Shown: positions 9,901 to 48,659 of the stretch, one piece after another | Layout: each line of letters opens with the position of its first letter | Position numbering within the stretch: the stretch's first letter is position 1 | Program-made: the position numbers and the translations under genes | From: Colius striatus | Lineage: Eukaryota > Chordata > Aves > Coliiformes > Coliidae | NCBI RefSeq assembly: GCF_028858725.1 | Contig: NC_084760.1 | Coordinates: 92,625,867-92,689,866 of the forward strand | Direction: 5' to 3' | Length of the DNA stretch: 64,000 bases | Notes under the pieces: model-generated | What the model was told of the DNA's origin: nothing | Database searches by the model: none | What the model saw: only the letters and a program-made list of their open reading frames with translations

Positions 9901-11012
9901 TGGGTGGACGTTTCCCTCGTAACACTGAGTAACCACGAACAGCAATTAAAATGAGATGGAGTCTGCTGTTACCTGGAAACTCTCCCATTCATATGTGGGA
10001 AGCTGGGCTGATGCTTTTAGTACTTCTTGTCCTCTTACTCTTTGCTTGTGGGTTGTAGTGGCAGAGATAGAGGCAATATCCTGAAACTAAAATAGAATTA
10101 AAGAGCAGCTCCCTTATGTTGAATTGGGAAATACCTCTTTAGATCAAAGTCCTTTCTGTGCAATCTCTCTACTCCTTCCCCTGACACTCCCTTATGTGTT
10201 GATGACTCTACTTCTGGTTTTCTCTTTGTTTTCTTTTTTTCTTAAACTTCCAGGTACATCATGGTGCCGAGTGGAAACATGGGGGTATTTGACCCCACGG
10301 AGATCCATAACCGAGGCCAACTGAAATCGCACATGAAGGAAGCCATGATTAAACTAGGCTTTCATCTGCTCTGTTTCTTCATGTACCTTTACAGGTTAGT
10401 TTCAAAAACTGCTCCCAAGGAACAAAGGAATTGTCTGCCAGCTATTTCTGTCTCCTCTGTTCTGCTAGTGTAATTGCTGGTATTCGTATCTCATCTGTTT
10501 GCATCCTGCTAAGCCTCAGTGATGTATTTTGACAGCTATCTGCAGGTTCATTATATGCCTTTATTCTTTCTGATCAAACATTGTTTGGAAACTCAGACCT
10601 CCTTCATCTCAAAACCACTGTAAGTACAATATAAAGAGTTATGTGATTTCAGCACCTAGAATAAGTGGCCTCTCTAGAATGGAAAAAATCTTGAGGACCA
10701 AGTTTATTTCACAGGTTCCAATTTAGAAAATAAAGTTGATCTGGCAAAATTACAAACGAATTAGTTCTGTGAAGGGGCCACTTCCTACAAGATCTAAGAA
10801 CTACTGTTCTTCTACTGCAGTACTAATTCTGCAAGTCCCCGTCTTCATAAGCAAAGGACACAGCAGAGTTGGTTTGACTTTCTATTTCAGAATCAAGTGC
10901 AGCTCTCTCACGAAAGCAACAGCTGTTCCTTACTTGCACATGCTTCAGTAATCCACTAGTATCATGTTTTCTGTTTTGTCACAGTATGATTCTGGCTTTG
11001 ATAAATGATTGA
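3893..11012 (+). CDS. CNIH4: CNIH4, cornichon family ER export cargo receptor 4 (complete, 5 coding exons)
   Basis: Cornichon proteins are small membrane proteins that help load cargo into COPII vesicles at the ER. CNIH4 is known to interact with GPCRs and the COPII coat. Exons: 3893-3961, 5374-5442, 6456-6568, 10254-10394 and 10985-11012; total 420 nt, 139 aa plus TGA, the same length as I recall for mammalian CNIH4. Hydrophobic segments lie near residues 5-25, 57-80 and 118-138, as expected for the cornichon fold. Hallmarks include the [14 protein letters not shown] loop (exon 2), [13 protein letters not shown] (exon 3), and [15 protein letters not shown] and [13 protein letters not shown] (exon 4). 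The start has a good context (G at -3, G at +4) and matches the family N-terminus. Intron 1 looks U12-type; the others are ordinary. WDR26 converges from the right. Confidence 0.97.
3962..5373 (+). other. CNIH4: CNIH4 intron 1, U12-type (minor spliceosome) candidate
   Basis: The donor reads GTATCCTTC (3962-3970), which contains the U12 5' splice consensus RTATCCTT exactly. Upstream of the acceptor CTCAG, TTCCTTATC (5354-5362) matches the U12 branch consensus TTCCTTAAC at 8 of 9 positions, and its A (5360) lies 13 nt before the intron end, within the usual short U12 spacing. The intron is 1,412 nt and phase 0. Beyond the CpG-rich first 450 bases I see nothing else in it. Confidence 0.8.
5374..5442 (+). 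CDS. CNIH4: CNIH4 coding exon 2
   Basis: Sixty-nine nt, phase 0 to phase 0, between CCTCAG and AAA|GTAAAT. It encodes [20 protein letters not shown] and LNK, the conserved first loop of CNIH4. Confidence 0.96.
6456..6568 (+). CDS. CNIH4: CNIH4 coding exon 3
   Basis: One hundred and thirteen nt, acceptor CTTTCTACAG and donor ACAG|GTAAGT. It encodes [20 protein letters not shown], then [17 protein letters not shown], a long hydrophobic segment and a conserved turn, ending two bases into an arginine codon. Intron 2 (5443-6455) shows no other feature. Confidence 0.96.
6569..10253 (+). other. CNIH4: CNIH4 intron 3
   Basis: Largest CNIH4 intron, about 3.7 kb and AT-rich. It contains a perfect 12-bp inverted repeat at 7229-7259 (listed separately). 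I see no recognisable transposable element, RNA gene or extra exon. Confidence 0.85.
7229..7259. repeat. Perfect short inverted repeat (hairpin)
   Basis: AAGTGTGGAAAC (7229-7240) and GTTTCCACACTT (7248-7259) are exact reverse complements separated by 7 nt (TATTTCT). Transcribed in CNIH4 intron 3 it would form a 12-bp stem. The stem is too short for a canonical microRNA precursor; function unknown. Confidence 0.7.
10254..10394 (+). CDS. CNIH4: CNIH4 coding exon 4
   Basis: One hundred and forty-one nt, acceptor CTTCCAG and donor ACAG|GTTAGT. It encodes [20 protein letters not shown], then [19 protein letters not shown] and CFFMYLY, practically identical to vertebrate CNIH4. It supplies the cytosolic/luminal loop and most of the last membrane helix. 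Confidence 0.97.
10985..11012 (+). CDS. CNIH4: CNIH4 coding exon 5 (C-terminus)
   Basis: After the acceptor CACAG, T completes a serine codon, followed by MILALIND and TGA, the invariant CNIH4 tail. The exon is too short to stand out as an open frame. Intron 4 spans 10395-10984 and is featureless. Confidence 0.95.
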
Positions 11013-11288
11013 GAAGTTGAAAACGAACCATTAGCTGCCAAATTGGGTCATCACTCCAGTGACTGGTTGTGGAGCCACAGACACCTTCTGAACATACCTA
11101 GCTCAGTGTCATCATGCAGTATATTTTTCCTCTTTGAACAAGAACTATTTTTCTGTATTTTTAACATAAAGTATTTTCAAAATACGTTGGATTGGTGTAG
11201 CAGTTGTTTTTGTTCCTTTACAACTCAAACTGCTGGAGCTGCTGCTTCTGCAAGATGAAATACTTCCTCATGGAACTATCTCCTAGGA

Positions 11289-11294
11289 ATTAAA
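11289..11294 (+). terminator. CNIH4: Candidate CNIH4 polyadenylation signal (ATTAAA)
   Basis: ATTAAA about 280 bp after the stop, followed by G/T-containing sequence, would give a 3'UTR near 300 nt. No AATAAA occurs nearer on the plus strand after the stop. Other ATTAAA hexamers follow further right, so the site is a guess. Confidence 0.35.
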
Positions 11295-11299
11295 TGGTG

Positions 11300-14200
11300 A
11301 GAAGGGAAACTCATTTCAGCAGTATGGACTGATAATAGTGGTAGTTCCAGAACACATTTAAGTGCAGCTCTGTCTACTTCTTCCTGAAAGGTGTCAGGAC
11401 CTGCCTCTGGCTGTCAAGCTATCCTCTCAGAGCCTAACTCGAAGCAGTGATTTCCAAGTAAACAGTAGCACAGCTTGCATCTTCGTGTCAGTGTGTGTTT
11501 TCCAGCTAAAAAGAAATGGAATAGAAGTTATGCCTTGTTTCCTTTCCACTCCTCCCTCCAGCAAGTCTTGTGTTTAGATGGATGAAGATCCCTGTGGTGA
11601 AAGCGACACTTGTGTGTAAGAGTGGAAAAAAACAGATAAAGAAGAAATGTGATTTAATATTTGCTTTTTCTCTTCAACTCCTGTTTTGTCACTGAAACGT
11701 AACATAGACCTCCCACACAAAATGTTTATTAATGCAGCAGGGCTGGAGTTGGTTATGAAGCATAGTACGCTCTGTATTCACTGCTTCTTGAACCCACTGT
11801 TCTTAGATCCAGGGAGGTGAATCAAGAGTAGGTCTAGCTTAGGAAGGGGGTCTGGTAAACTATAATGCAGTTAGCCCAGTTATGATGTGACACTTCTTCA
11901 AAGATAGCAGCAAAGTTCTCTTTTTGTGGCTGTGGCAGCAGTGCTAAGTAGATGAAGCTGAGTTTGCACCGTCACTGTCCCAGTAACTGGTTTTTTTTTT
12001 TTGGTACGGGCAAGGAAAGAGTGCAACACTTCAAACATACAATTCTCTAACTAAGTCCTACAATGTATGAGCTTTTCCTTTGAATACTTGTTCTTTGGTG
12101 CATAGCTGTAGTCAGCACATCATTTTCAGGGCCAGCTGCAAAGACATCACTGAAGCTTGATTTCTCGATACCTTCTGTTCAGTGTTTGTTCTGGGAAAAG
12201 TTTGGCTTTAAATTCATGATGGATTGAGTCCAAGTTTAGCTGGTGCAAAGATGAAAAACTGCTGAAAATTACACTCATTAAAAACTAAGGAAATACCTGC
12301 CAGAGCTGCATGCCCCTGCCTCCCTGACAGCACAGCAATCAAAGTGCAGAAAGTACTGCCTTCAAGTTGAAAGGTCTCAAAAAAGGACAGCGAAGAGTGA
12401 AAGGGAGGAAAGTCAGTAACTTTTGTAGCAGCTTGTAATGGTAGGTAAGTTACTTGTACATGAAAAAACCCCACACTACACATAATTTTGTGTGGTACAT
12501 GTACCTGCTAGAAGAAAGGGCAGTGTTAGCAGGTTGCTTAAGTCTTTGCTGTGGTGCTAACAGTTGATAAATGTCATTGACATTTCACACTGATAAACAT
12601 GATCATTAATCATGTTTTAAATCTTATTCTAAAAACATGATTTTGAGCTAAGAGCTTTATTAATAATGGAGATGTTTGTAAAAGACATTGTCTTCAGTTA
12701 TTTCTAACTACTAGCACCTCAGAATTACAGTAACAACATTAGATAGGGTAGAGCCATTCCCCTAATGGAGTTGGTAACATTTGTCACATACTATGACAGG
12801 CTACTAGTTAGGAAAAAAAAAACCTTGTATGAAAAGCTTCCTCTACCGAGGGAAGTGGTTTTTTGTTTTGTTTTCAGAGATGGGAGCAGGACAGGGAAGG
12901 ATAAGGGAAAAGAACCTATCTGAAAAAATTTAAGTGAGGGTGGTGTATGTATTCCTTTCCCTTCCTCAAGGGCTAATTAACCACGACAGACCAGTAAAAA
13001 ATAGAGATACGTATTCTAAGTGGTGATTGTCAAATATTAAACAAACAATACTTTTCCATGAATGCAAACTTCCCTCTCCCCTTTTTTATATAAGTGAATT
13101 ATCTGCTTATCTAACACCTTGTTATAATGGTTGTAAAAACCTCAGTAACAGGCTCCAGTGACTGCAATTTTGCTGAGTAATGACACTGGCAACTTTGACA
13201 CCTTCCTTAGTGTACAGAGTCAGTTCCTGCCTTAACAGAGACCTTCACACAGCTCAGTGTCAGTGACAGGAAAAGTGTATTTGGAATTGCTCAAAATGTC
13301 GTTCATTACCTGGAAATAGGATTCCTACAGTCATCTCTCACAGGAGACCTTCAGAACACAGAAATTTTTATACTAGTAAAAAACAAACCAAAATGAAACT
13401 GAACTCTCCAGTTTCTGGGGCTCCATCAGGGGAGAACAGAGTAATTTAAATCCAAACTTACTCTCTGGAATTTAAGAGAATGAGAAACTTGAGACTGATT
13501 TTAAATACAAATTCACCTAAGTTCGGCCTCACCCTGATTCACAGTGATTCAGCTTCCCTCCGTATTCACTCACCCAAATGTATTTCCTTTTTGGAATAGA
13601 GCTATCCATGTATTACTTTGTAAGGGGACACTTAGTTTACCCATGAATGGATTATCCAAAATGTATAGCAGCCTCTTAATCCATGAAAGTAAGTCTGACA
13701 TTGGCCTACAGGGATTCTAACTTTCAGCCAAGGTTATTAAAGCTCTTTTCCTCACCCACAGCAAGTCTTCCAGGCTAAGAGAGGAGTCATTCACCAGTTT
13801 TCAAAGAGATTAGAGAGCTGTTACAGGACTGCACGTGGGATGGGGGATTAGGGAAAATAGTACAGTAACATTTTCCCCCAAATTAATCCACAGTGAGAGC
13901 CAGTTGGTATCTCCTCATCCTATTAAATTACTTATTTTTTCTAAAATAATTCTGGATTATAGAACATAGTAGGAAGTATGACCAGGAGTCCTAAGAACAG
14001 TTCTATGTGCAGGTTAACAATCACACTAAAACTCTGATAAACCCACAAAAAGCAATTCTGGATCTGTTCAATATTGGCACAACTTCAATTCTTTTCCATG
14101 GAAGCAGCTCTCAGAATTTTGTACAATGACAAAAAAAAGATTGGTTTTGCCCCTGAAGATAAGGTAATTATGGAGATTGGAGGTAACAAAGGCAAATTTG

Positions 14201-15540
14201 GGCCATGCGGATCACAGCACAGTTACCAGTGCATTAAGCACCTTTGGCAGAAAGGTGAGAGGCCTACACATTGCAGTGGTTGCTCCTCAGAGCTCTGTAG
14301 GGCTTTCCAAGAGAGGAGACAATAGGCAGTGTTGTCTTTCTGCAATGAGGCAAGAAATAGCCAAAGCACCTGCAACATATGCCAAGGGAGGCACCAGGCA
14401 GCAGAGAAAGCATGAGCCAAGGTGGGAGGCAACAAGAGTGGAACAGAAACTCTCCCTGTGGAGCAGCACCCTACCTCATGCAGAGCTTGGAGTCAAGCTG
14501 GTTATGAAACCTGCTATCGGGTTCTTAATGTAATTTCTTTTAAATAACCTGAAAGGTTTTAAACAGTTAAAATTACAGTTAATTTAAAATCTTTTTGCTG
14601 GAATGTCATACATAGAAATCATGTACCTGTTTGTCTTGGGCTCTTCTCACCAGTTGAAAGCAGGCATAGGACCACAGATGAAGGGAGGCTGCTGAAATCT
14701 AGCAGCCCCCCACAAATACAAGCACCCAAGGGAAGCATCACATGGAAAGGAATAAGGCACACCCCTCCTGTTTGCAGCTGGTTTTGAGCTCTAATTATCT
14801 ACACATTGCTTAAACTGTAAGGGAGGGAATAAAGGTAATACAAAGGTGCTACTGGAGGGAGTAGAGACGTTCTCTAATCAATATAGAAGCTCAAAGAATT
14901 AAAAAACCTCAGACACAGCTTTTCATTTAACAGAATGCTAGCTAGAGCCTAATAAAACCACCTAAAAGGCAGGACAAAGGTGAGGGGAAGAAGGGCAAGA
15001 ACACAGGATTAGTTCACGGGAACAATGGCAACAGTTGAGAAATAGCGACAGAACTCTCAGGCTGCTTGAGTTGGCTTCGGATGGAAATCTGGAGGTCCCT
15101 GGTCTCTAGTTTAAGAGAAGTCTAAGTAGGAGATGCAAGTACTTTAGGAGCATCTTTTCAAGCTGAAGTAAGAAAAACTCCCTCCAATCACCCATGCATA
15201 GCAATGCACATTGGTATTTAAGCAAGCCCCAGTATTTGGGGATCCAGGCTTTCACAGGGCCTCTGAGGAGCAGACATCCAACGAGCCAGCCAAGCACAGA
15301 ATGAGACACAGGCAAATTGACTGCAAAATGTACGGGGAGAACAAGCATGAAGTGGATTAGAGCCAAACATTAAAAGCTGGGAGACCTGCACACAAAACTC
15401 AGAGTGATGTCACTTTTGGCTAAAGTGCCACAAATTAGTTTTCATAGCGAGGAAGTGAAATGCTACAAAAACATAGAGGAAATCTACAGTTAAGGACCAA
15501 GAAATTAAGATCCAAGTCAGTCATATAAGTGAAGTTAGGG
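11300..15540. other. Convergent intergenic interval CNIH4/WDR26
   Basis: About 4.2 kb between the likely 3' ends of the two genes. I see no recognisable repeat family, RNA gene or conserved protein. Modest open frames at 14074-14533 have no similarity I recognise, and overlapping frames on both strands argue against coding. AATAAA at about 14829 on the plus strand could be a distal CNIH4 signal. Confidence 0.6.
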
Positions 15541-15566
15541 AAACTAAGAACTATTCATTCCAGTTA

Positions 15567-15580
15567 TTTATTCTGTTTAT
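15567..15580 (-). terminator. WDR26: Candidate WDR26 distal polyadenylation signals
   Basis: Two AATAAA hexamers in AATAAACAGAATAAA on the minus strand, with T-rich sequence beyond. Being doubled and near the end of the dense AT-rich UTR-like tract makes them the best distal candidates, but other copies exist. Confidence 0.45.
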
Positions 15581-16365
15581 TGAATTGAAAGAAAGGGAAT
15601 ACAAACATTTCTGTTAAGTGCTGTGCACCAACATGGAAAAAGTGTTTTGTTTTTTTTTTAAAAACCCTAATAAAAACAAATCAGAAATTAATGTAGTTCC
15701 AATTGAACAATTTGTAAAGATATGTTTAAAATACTACACATTTATAAAATAAAAAAGTTAAAACGGTGTGCTGTAAATAATTAGTAAAACGAGTGAAAAT
15801 AAATACGAGACCCAAAGTTCTTATGTTTTTAATGTAATATAGCAAAGAAATTTTTAACTACTTAATATAATCCGAGGAGAGTAACAAAAAAATCCAGAAA
15901 GTTTAAGAATGCAATCCTTTGAAACATTTAATATCAGTCCATAGCAAATAGTCATTACATACCAAAAGCTCTAAGTGTTAACTAGTTCCACCACAACTCC
16001 ATATAAATCTTGACAATTTAGAAATCTTGAGATCAACAATAAAGTTCTTTTCTTGATCTCTACAGCTTGGTTTGTAAGTACATACATGCTTTGAGGATCC
16101 GTTTTGTCCCATGTTTTCAAGGAGCCAATAACTTTTTCCATCTGTGCCTAAAAATGTTAAAGATTCAAATCTAGCACATATACCCTAACGATGAAAAATG
16201 TCTTAAGAAAAAATGATGGGGCACAATGAATTTCCAATTTATAAAAATATACTGGTATTAACGAAAACCTTCTGGTCAAAGGACACTTCACATACACACG
16301 ACTTAAAAGTATGCAATAAAACATGACAAGTACCTAGAACGTTTGGTTCTCTGTCTGCTCGTGGG

Positions 16366-16380
16366 ACACACACACACACA
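16366..16380. repeat. Short (AC)n microsatellite
   Basis: Seven to eight AC units within the inferred WDR26 3'UTR. Confidence 0.7.
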
Positions 16381-19300
16381 TTCATACCAGATGGGAGGAA
16401 CACTCTCACAGACATTTTATCAAATCCAGATTATCTGGATTAATAGACAGAAAACTTGGCTACAGTTTATTTCAACAACTATAGGCAGCTACTGCAGCAG
16501 TACTTCAATACTGCACACTTCAATTAAGTCCACCCTGTTTAAAAAAGTTAACAGCTTTTAAATGTTTTTCTCTCTAAACATCGTTAAAAGTAGCAGTTTT
16601 CAAAATTAAGTGGGGCAGCTGAAAACAGACTCAAGCCAATGTGGAAAGGACAGGAGGAGGTCAAAAGAAGGATCAGCCATTTGTGGGATGGGTGTTCCTC
16701 TTAATAGTCATCTCCCCCCAAAAATTAGATACAAGGGTATTTGGTAGCTAAAAAGACATGGACAAACTATTGAAAGTGCATTTTTCCTCCTCCCTCTTTA
16801 CAGTAGTTCATTTGTTGGTCAGTAAATTCTGGGGTTTTATGTCCATTCCTCCACCTCCGTCCCCGTTTAGGTCTAACGTTATTTCCCCTCAAACTACGGC
16901 CAATTGTACAAGTCCTGGTTTCCTTCTAAGGAAGCCTTCAAAACTGACTTTGGGTGGGAGCATCACTTCACAGCGTTTTATTCAACGTTACCGGTTTGAA
17001 GCCAAGTTGAGAAGTAACTGGCAAGATCTGGATGGATTTCTAGCTTGCATCTTTGCTCTAATCATAAAACCAGGTGAACTTTACAGTTGGAGAACTTCAG
17101 AAAATACAGAGGGAATTTAAACCCAAAAGTAAACAATGGGAAATTAATTTCCCCCCGCTACCCTCCCCTCCAAAAGGGCAGATCTAGCATTTTTCCCTTT
17201 TGTGCTCCATTGTGCCTTGACAATTACTTACCTGCACAGCTAAAGAACATTCAGATCATTAAAAAAAATGCTTCTGTGTAATTTTTTTTTTAAAAAAAGT
17301 CTGCCTTGACAATAATCTCGGGCTACTGCGATTATTTTAAGCCGACAGCTGACCTGCGAATGTCACTCAAGGAGTACACGCTTAGAGTATTTTCCTCTCT
17401 AAAACCATAGGCCTGATGACAAGGAATAGTGATTTATTGCAGGTGTGTACTTGTTCCAGCCTTAGACTCCAGCCTATGAACATTTTTAAGCACATGGAAA
17501 TTAAGGTGTTTCAAATGAGCAAACTTATTAGGTTTTGCCCTGCCCCCCTCACCTCATTTTATCATCTGTGTACAAAAAGTATTGGTACTTTTCAGTTCAC
17601 AGCTTGTGAATATGTGACACGTTAGAAATAATTGAGGTTCCTGTTTAGTCTGTGGGTTGAAACAGTCGCCATTGCCACAAGAGCGAGAATGGCAGCTGTG
17701 GCACCAAGCAGCGTGGTGAAATGCAGGCAACTGCTCTCCCCTTTCCCTCTCTCTCTCCTCCCTGCCTGCCAGCGGCAAGCAGCAGAGAGCCAGGCGCCAT
17801 GCAGCTCCTGCTACACCCTGGCAGTGGTGCCATCCATATGCAACTCCTTCACCGTGTGTGGCTGCACCAGCAAACTAAAGGGGAGATGTGCTTCCCCCTA
17901 ACTCTGCTTCTGTTTAAATACCTCATGGGTATTTCTGAGGTACAAACCAAGTCCAGAAGAGAACCCCTGGAAGAGAGGGGCAGTCTTCTGGCAAAAGTGC
18001 TAAGTTTAAATTTCTAATTACAAAGCACTGCAGTGGAAAGGAGGCATCAGCCCATACCCACCCCTACACAGCTTGTACCAGGTAAGGAGTCTCGCTTCAT
18101 TTAGATACAGCCACCACTTAAAAATGCTTGTTGAGGTGCATATGAAACTTTAAAGTTGAGATTTGATCCAGCCTTCACCCCCGTCTGAAGTGCCCACTGA
18201 AATCCCACAAGTACGAGGTGAGCAAGTAGTGCCAGATCACTGTCCGAGACGTTAAGAGATCTCAAACCCAGGATTATTATCATTACTCTCCATAAATAGT
18301 GTTGTTTGAAAATATAAGTTCCAGAGTAAGATTATACTAGGGTAACTTCCAGAGATTGACATACTGGCATTGGTTATGAATTATACCATTTTTTAAACGT
18401 AAACCACTGTTTAAGTACTCAGTTTTTATTCAAAACCCAAAGGTCTATTAGCTCACTTGAATTCGACCTTAGGAAGCCGTCCATTTTCCGGCAACACTGA
18501 TGCTGCAGGAAGACTATTGGTAAATCCTACACTGTCTGAACTACAAAGAGAAACAAACAGCTTCTCTAGAACCAGCTAGTGGAAGTAGGAACTGATTTGT
18601 AGTCTTACGTTTACACACATACTCCCGCTACTGTGGAACAGTAATTGCTATCAAAGAAATTCACCTTAATTTTAAAGACATGTATTAGACTGAAGACAGG
18701 AAGGTTAAGTTCCTACTTGATTTTGAAGTATGTCAGATTCAGGGCTGGTCTCAACCAAACTATCACAACCTTAAATCATGTTTAAGTATACACACAAGAC
18801 AAGAAAAAACTGCCACCAGCTGATGGCTGGAATCTAAAAACCAAACCGAACTAACCTGCTAAGTTCCACTTTGTTTTTCTGGGAAAGAAAAGCAGAACTA
18901 TTCATGTTAAACACCACATTCCCATTCATCAAAGAGGCTACACTTCTCTTTCCAGGAACTGTCCAACCTCCCCCCACCCTTTTTCCACACGTGACTAATA
19001 AGGACATTAGGTCATTATCTCATTTAAGGATGAAGCCCACACTTCTGTTCGCATCAGTTCTCAGTGGCAAGCCTTTCCCTGCTCTCTCATCACTTCACAG
19101 CAGTGCCAACACTACTCCCCTTCCACCCAAGGTAGCAAAAGGGAACACCGTGCCACCCCATGATCGATTTGCAGAAACACAAGAGATGCCAGGCCACCTG
19201 TTTGTGTCCAAAAGAATAAATACTTAAATTATAAATGTCTTCCTCTTAACACGGGCTATTAGTGGAACTATCCTCCTAGGTGTGTCAAGGTGTTCACAGC

Positions 19301-20480
19301 ACCTGCTTGCAACAAAGTCTGGGAGAGGCATTTCCATCTGCAAACTTAAAAGTATATTCTCAAAGAAAATCTATACACCTTTGTTTATCAAATAAAGAAA
19401 AATTTCCATCATAATACAAGTGTTTAATTATGATTTGTATGTTACTTTTTCAACACATTCTTCCCTCGAGGCGTAGTCTACCTTTTACACCAGCATTGTT
19501 GCATACATTTATGTCATTAAAAAGAAGCCTGAAAGACCTTGTTTTGTTTAAACTCAGTCTGGTGGTGCACTCTGAACACTTTTTTCCTAAATAATACATT
19601 TTATCTGCTACGATGGACAGTGAGTTCTTCCTTCTAAAACAAGCTTCACTGCCTAGATAAAGCTCCTTCCAGCCACTGCTTCTGATTGGGTCTCAAGACA
19701 CTCCGGAAAAGCATCGGTGATACCGTGTTTCACAACACTTCTTGCATTGTTTTAATTCCAAATGTATACAAATGAAGTCATTTTAATCCTATAAATAATT
19801 TATTTTTAAAAAATTGTGCTGTTAACCCCTTTGCAGGGCAACGAGCTATGTGAAAAGTACAAAACTTTTTGTCAAATGTGATACTGAGAGTGCTTTTGAC
19901 ATAGTTCATTGGTTTATCATCATCTCAATTGATATATACTGCGCAACGGGCAAGGCTAGAATCCATGAACCAAGCTGCAAAGATCTCAAGCTAAGTAAGG
20001 CGGAGAGAAACTTGAGAAACAAGAGAAGGAAATACTTTCCTATCCAATGTATACTCTTCAGACTAAAGCACTCTTTCTATCAAGCCTTCTAAACTGTTAA
20101 ATAAAGTGTTCCAAACAAGCATTTAAACTTCATTACACAGAAGAGCAACAAGAACAGTAGCCTGCCAGACAAAAAGGCAGGAGGGAAAAATATATATACT
20201 GAGTTCAATGGTTAGCCTGAATGTAGCACAGTTCTTCACAACCGATGGGGGGGTAATTTCAACACGGTGTCCAACAACGTTCTAACGACGTGCTTCATCT
20301 CGACTGGTTACTATGAAGCAAGGTGGTAAATGTTTGGCCCCAACTGGGCTTCAGAAATGGTTCTTTTTCATGACGAGCATGTCTGTCCAGCTATCAATCA
20401 TGTTTGTTTGCACCAAATCCCAAGCCATTTAAAATACGACTAATTAAGTTAAACTGAAGTCGTCTGCTCCAAATTCGCCA

Positions 20481-47753
<27,273 letters not shown>

Positions 47754-48240
47754 GGCGCTGCCGACGCCGCTGCTGCTGCTGCTACCTCTGAGCGGGGCGG
47801 CGGCGGGGCCGAGCCCGGCGGGGAGCGCGGGGGACTGGGATGAGGTGAGGCCTGCTCTGCCCGCGGAAGCCCCGGGCTCTCCTGCTCCCTCCACCGCCAC
47901 CGCCGGAGAGGCCCGGGCTTTCTTCCGCGGGGGCGGGGAGGCTCCGCCGGTGTCCGAGTCGGAGGAGGAGGAAGCGGAGGCCAGAGTTTCCTCGCCGAGA
48001 GCGGCCGTGGTGGGAAGCCGGGGGGGCGAGGAGGGGGAGGCGGCGGGGGTGAGGGGAGGCGGAGCGGGGCCCTGTGCCCCCCGGGGGTCCCGGAGGCAGC
48101 GCCGCCGCCCGCTCGGGGCTCCCTCTGGCGATGGCGGCCGCCGCTGCCCTGAGCCCCCGCCCGGCAGCCCCAGGCACCCGGCCCGCAGCGCTCCGCTCGC
48201 TGCCCGCTGGGTTTGTCTCCTCACAGCCCAGCTGCAGCCT
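47754..48240 (-). other. WDR26: In-frame open extension upstream of the WDR26 ATG
   Basis: The WDR26 frame continues without a stop far upstream of the ATG (to 48656). The nearest part encodes Ser-rich acidic sequence ([18 protein letters not shown]), then a basic cluster [10 protein letters not shown] that looks like a nuclear-localisation signal, and ends [10 protein letters not shown] before MQANG. It has no ATG between the WDR26 start and position 48486, so use would need non-AUG initiation or a farther start. Opposite-strand frames are open here too, so openness alone proves nothing. Confidence 0.35.
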
Positions 48241-48258
48241 AATGGAGTCCGGGCCGGG

Positions 48259-48275
48259 ACGTCACAGGAAATTCC
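48259..48275 (-). promoter_or_regulatory. WDR26: CRE-like and kappaB-like sites upstream of WDR26
   Basis: ACGTCA (48259-48264, in GGGACGTCACAGG) resembles a CREB/ATF half-palindrome. GGAAATTCC (48267-48275; GGAATTTCC on the minus strand) fits the Rel/NF-kappaB consensus. They lie about 510 bp upstream of the ATG, near where a transcription start is plausible. Motif-only evidence. Confidence 0.35.
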
Positions 48276-48659
48276 TATACTGCCCCCTACACACACTTCC
48301 GCCGCCCGGGGCTGGGGGTGGGGTATGGGCCCTATAGGTGCCGGGGGGTGGTGGCGGGGCAGGGCTTGGGGGCGCCGACGGTACCGCGCCGGGGCCTCCC
48401 GGGTCCTCCCGGGTCTCCGCCGGCCGCCCCGTGCCGCACCTGGCCCAGCCTCCTGCTCAGGGGTCCCACCGAGACCTGTGAGGGCCATAGGCGTATTGCC
48501 TGGGGGGATCTCGGGGGGATCCCGGAGGTCCTGGGTGTGTGCCCACCTTCTGCACACCTCGGTCAGGCCTGGGGCGAGGGCTTGATGGGCAGAGACAGGC
48601 AAAGACATGCATGACATGAGGCCATGCACCCACTGCCCGGACTTGTCCGTTCCCATAAT

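Larger units (their letters stand above)
15545..20480 (-). other. WDR26: WDR26 3' untranslated region (inferred extent)
   Basis: From the TGA ending at 20481, the minus strand runs about 4.9 kb without repeats to two close AATAAA hexamers (15567-15572 and 15575-15580, seen as TTTATT on the plus strand). WDR26 transcripts are known to have multi-kilobase 3'UTRs. Internal TTTATT copies (near 18426 and 19799) could give shorter forms. The extent is inferred. Confidence 0.55.

Noticed and set aside
14074-14533. Overlapping plus- and minus-strand frames between CNIH4 and WDR26, considered as a retrocopy
   Set aside because: No recognisable protein, no poly-A tail or target duplication seen, and four frames overlap.
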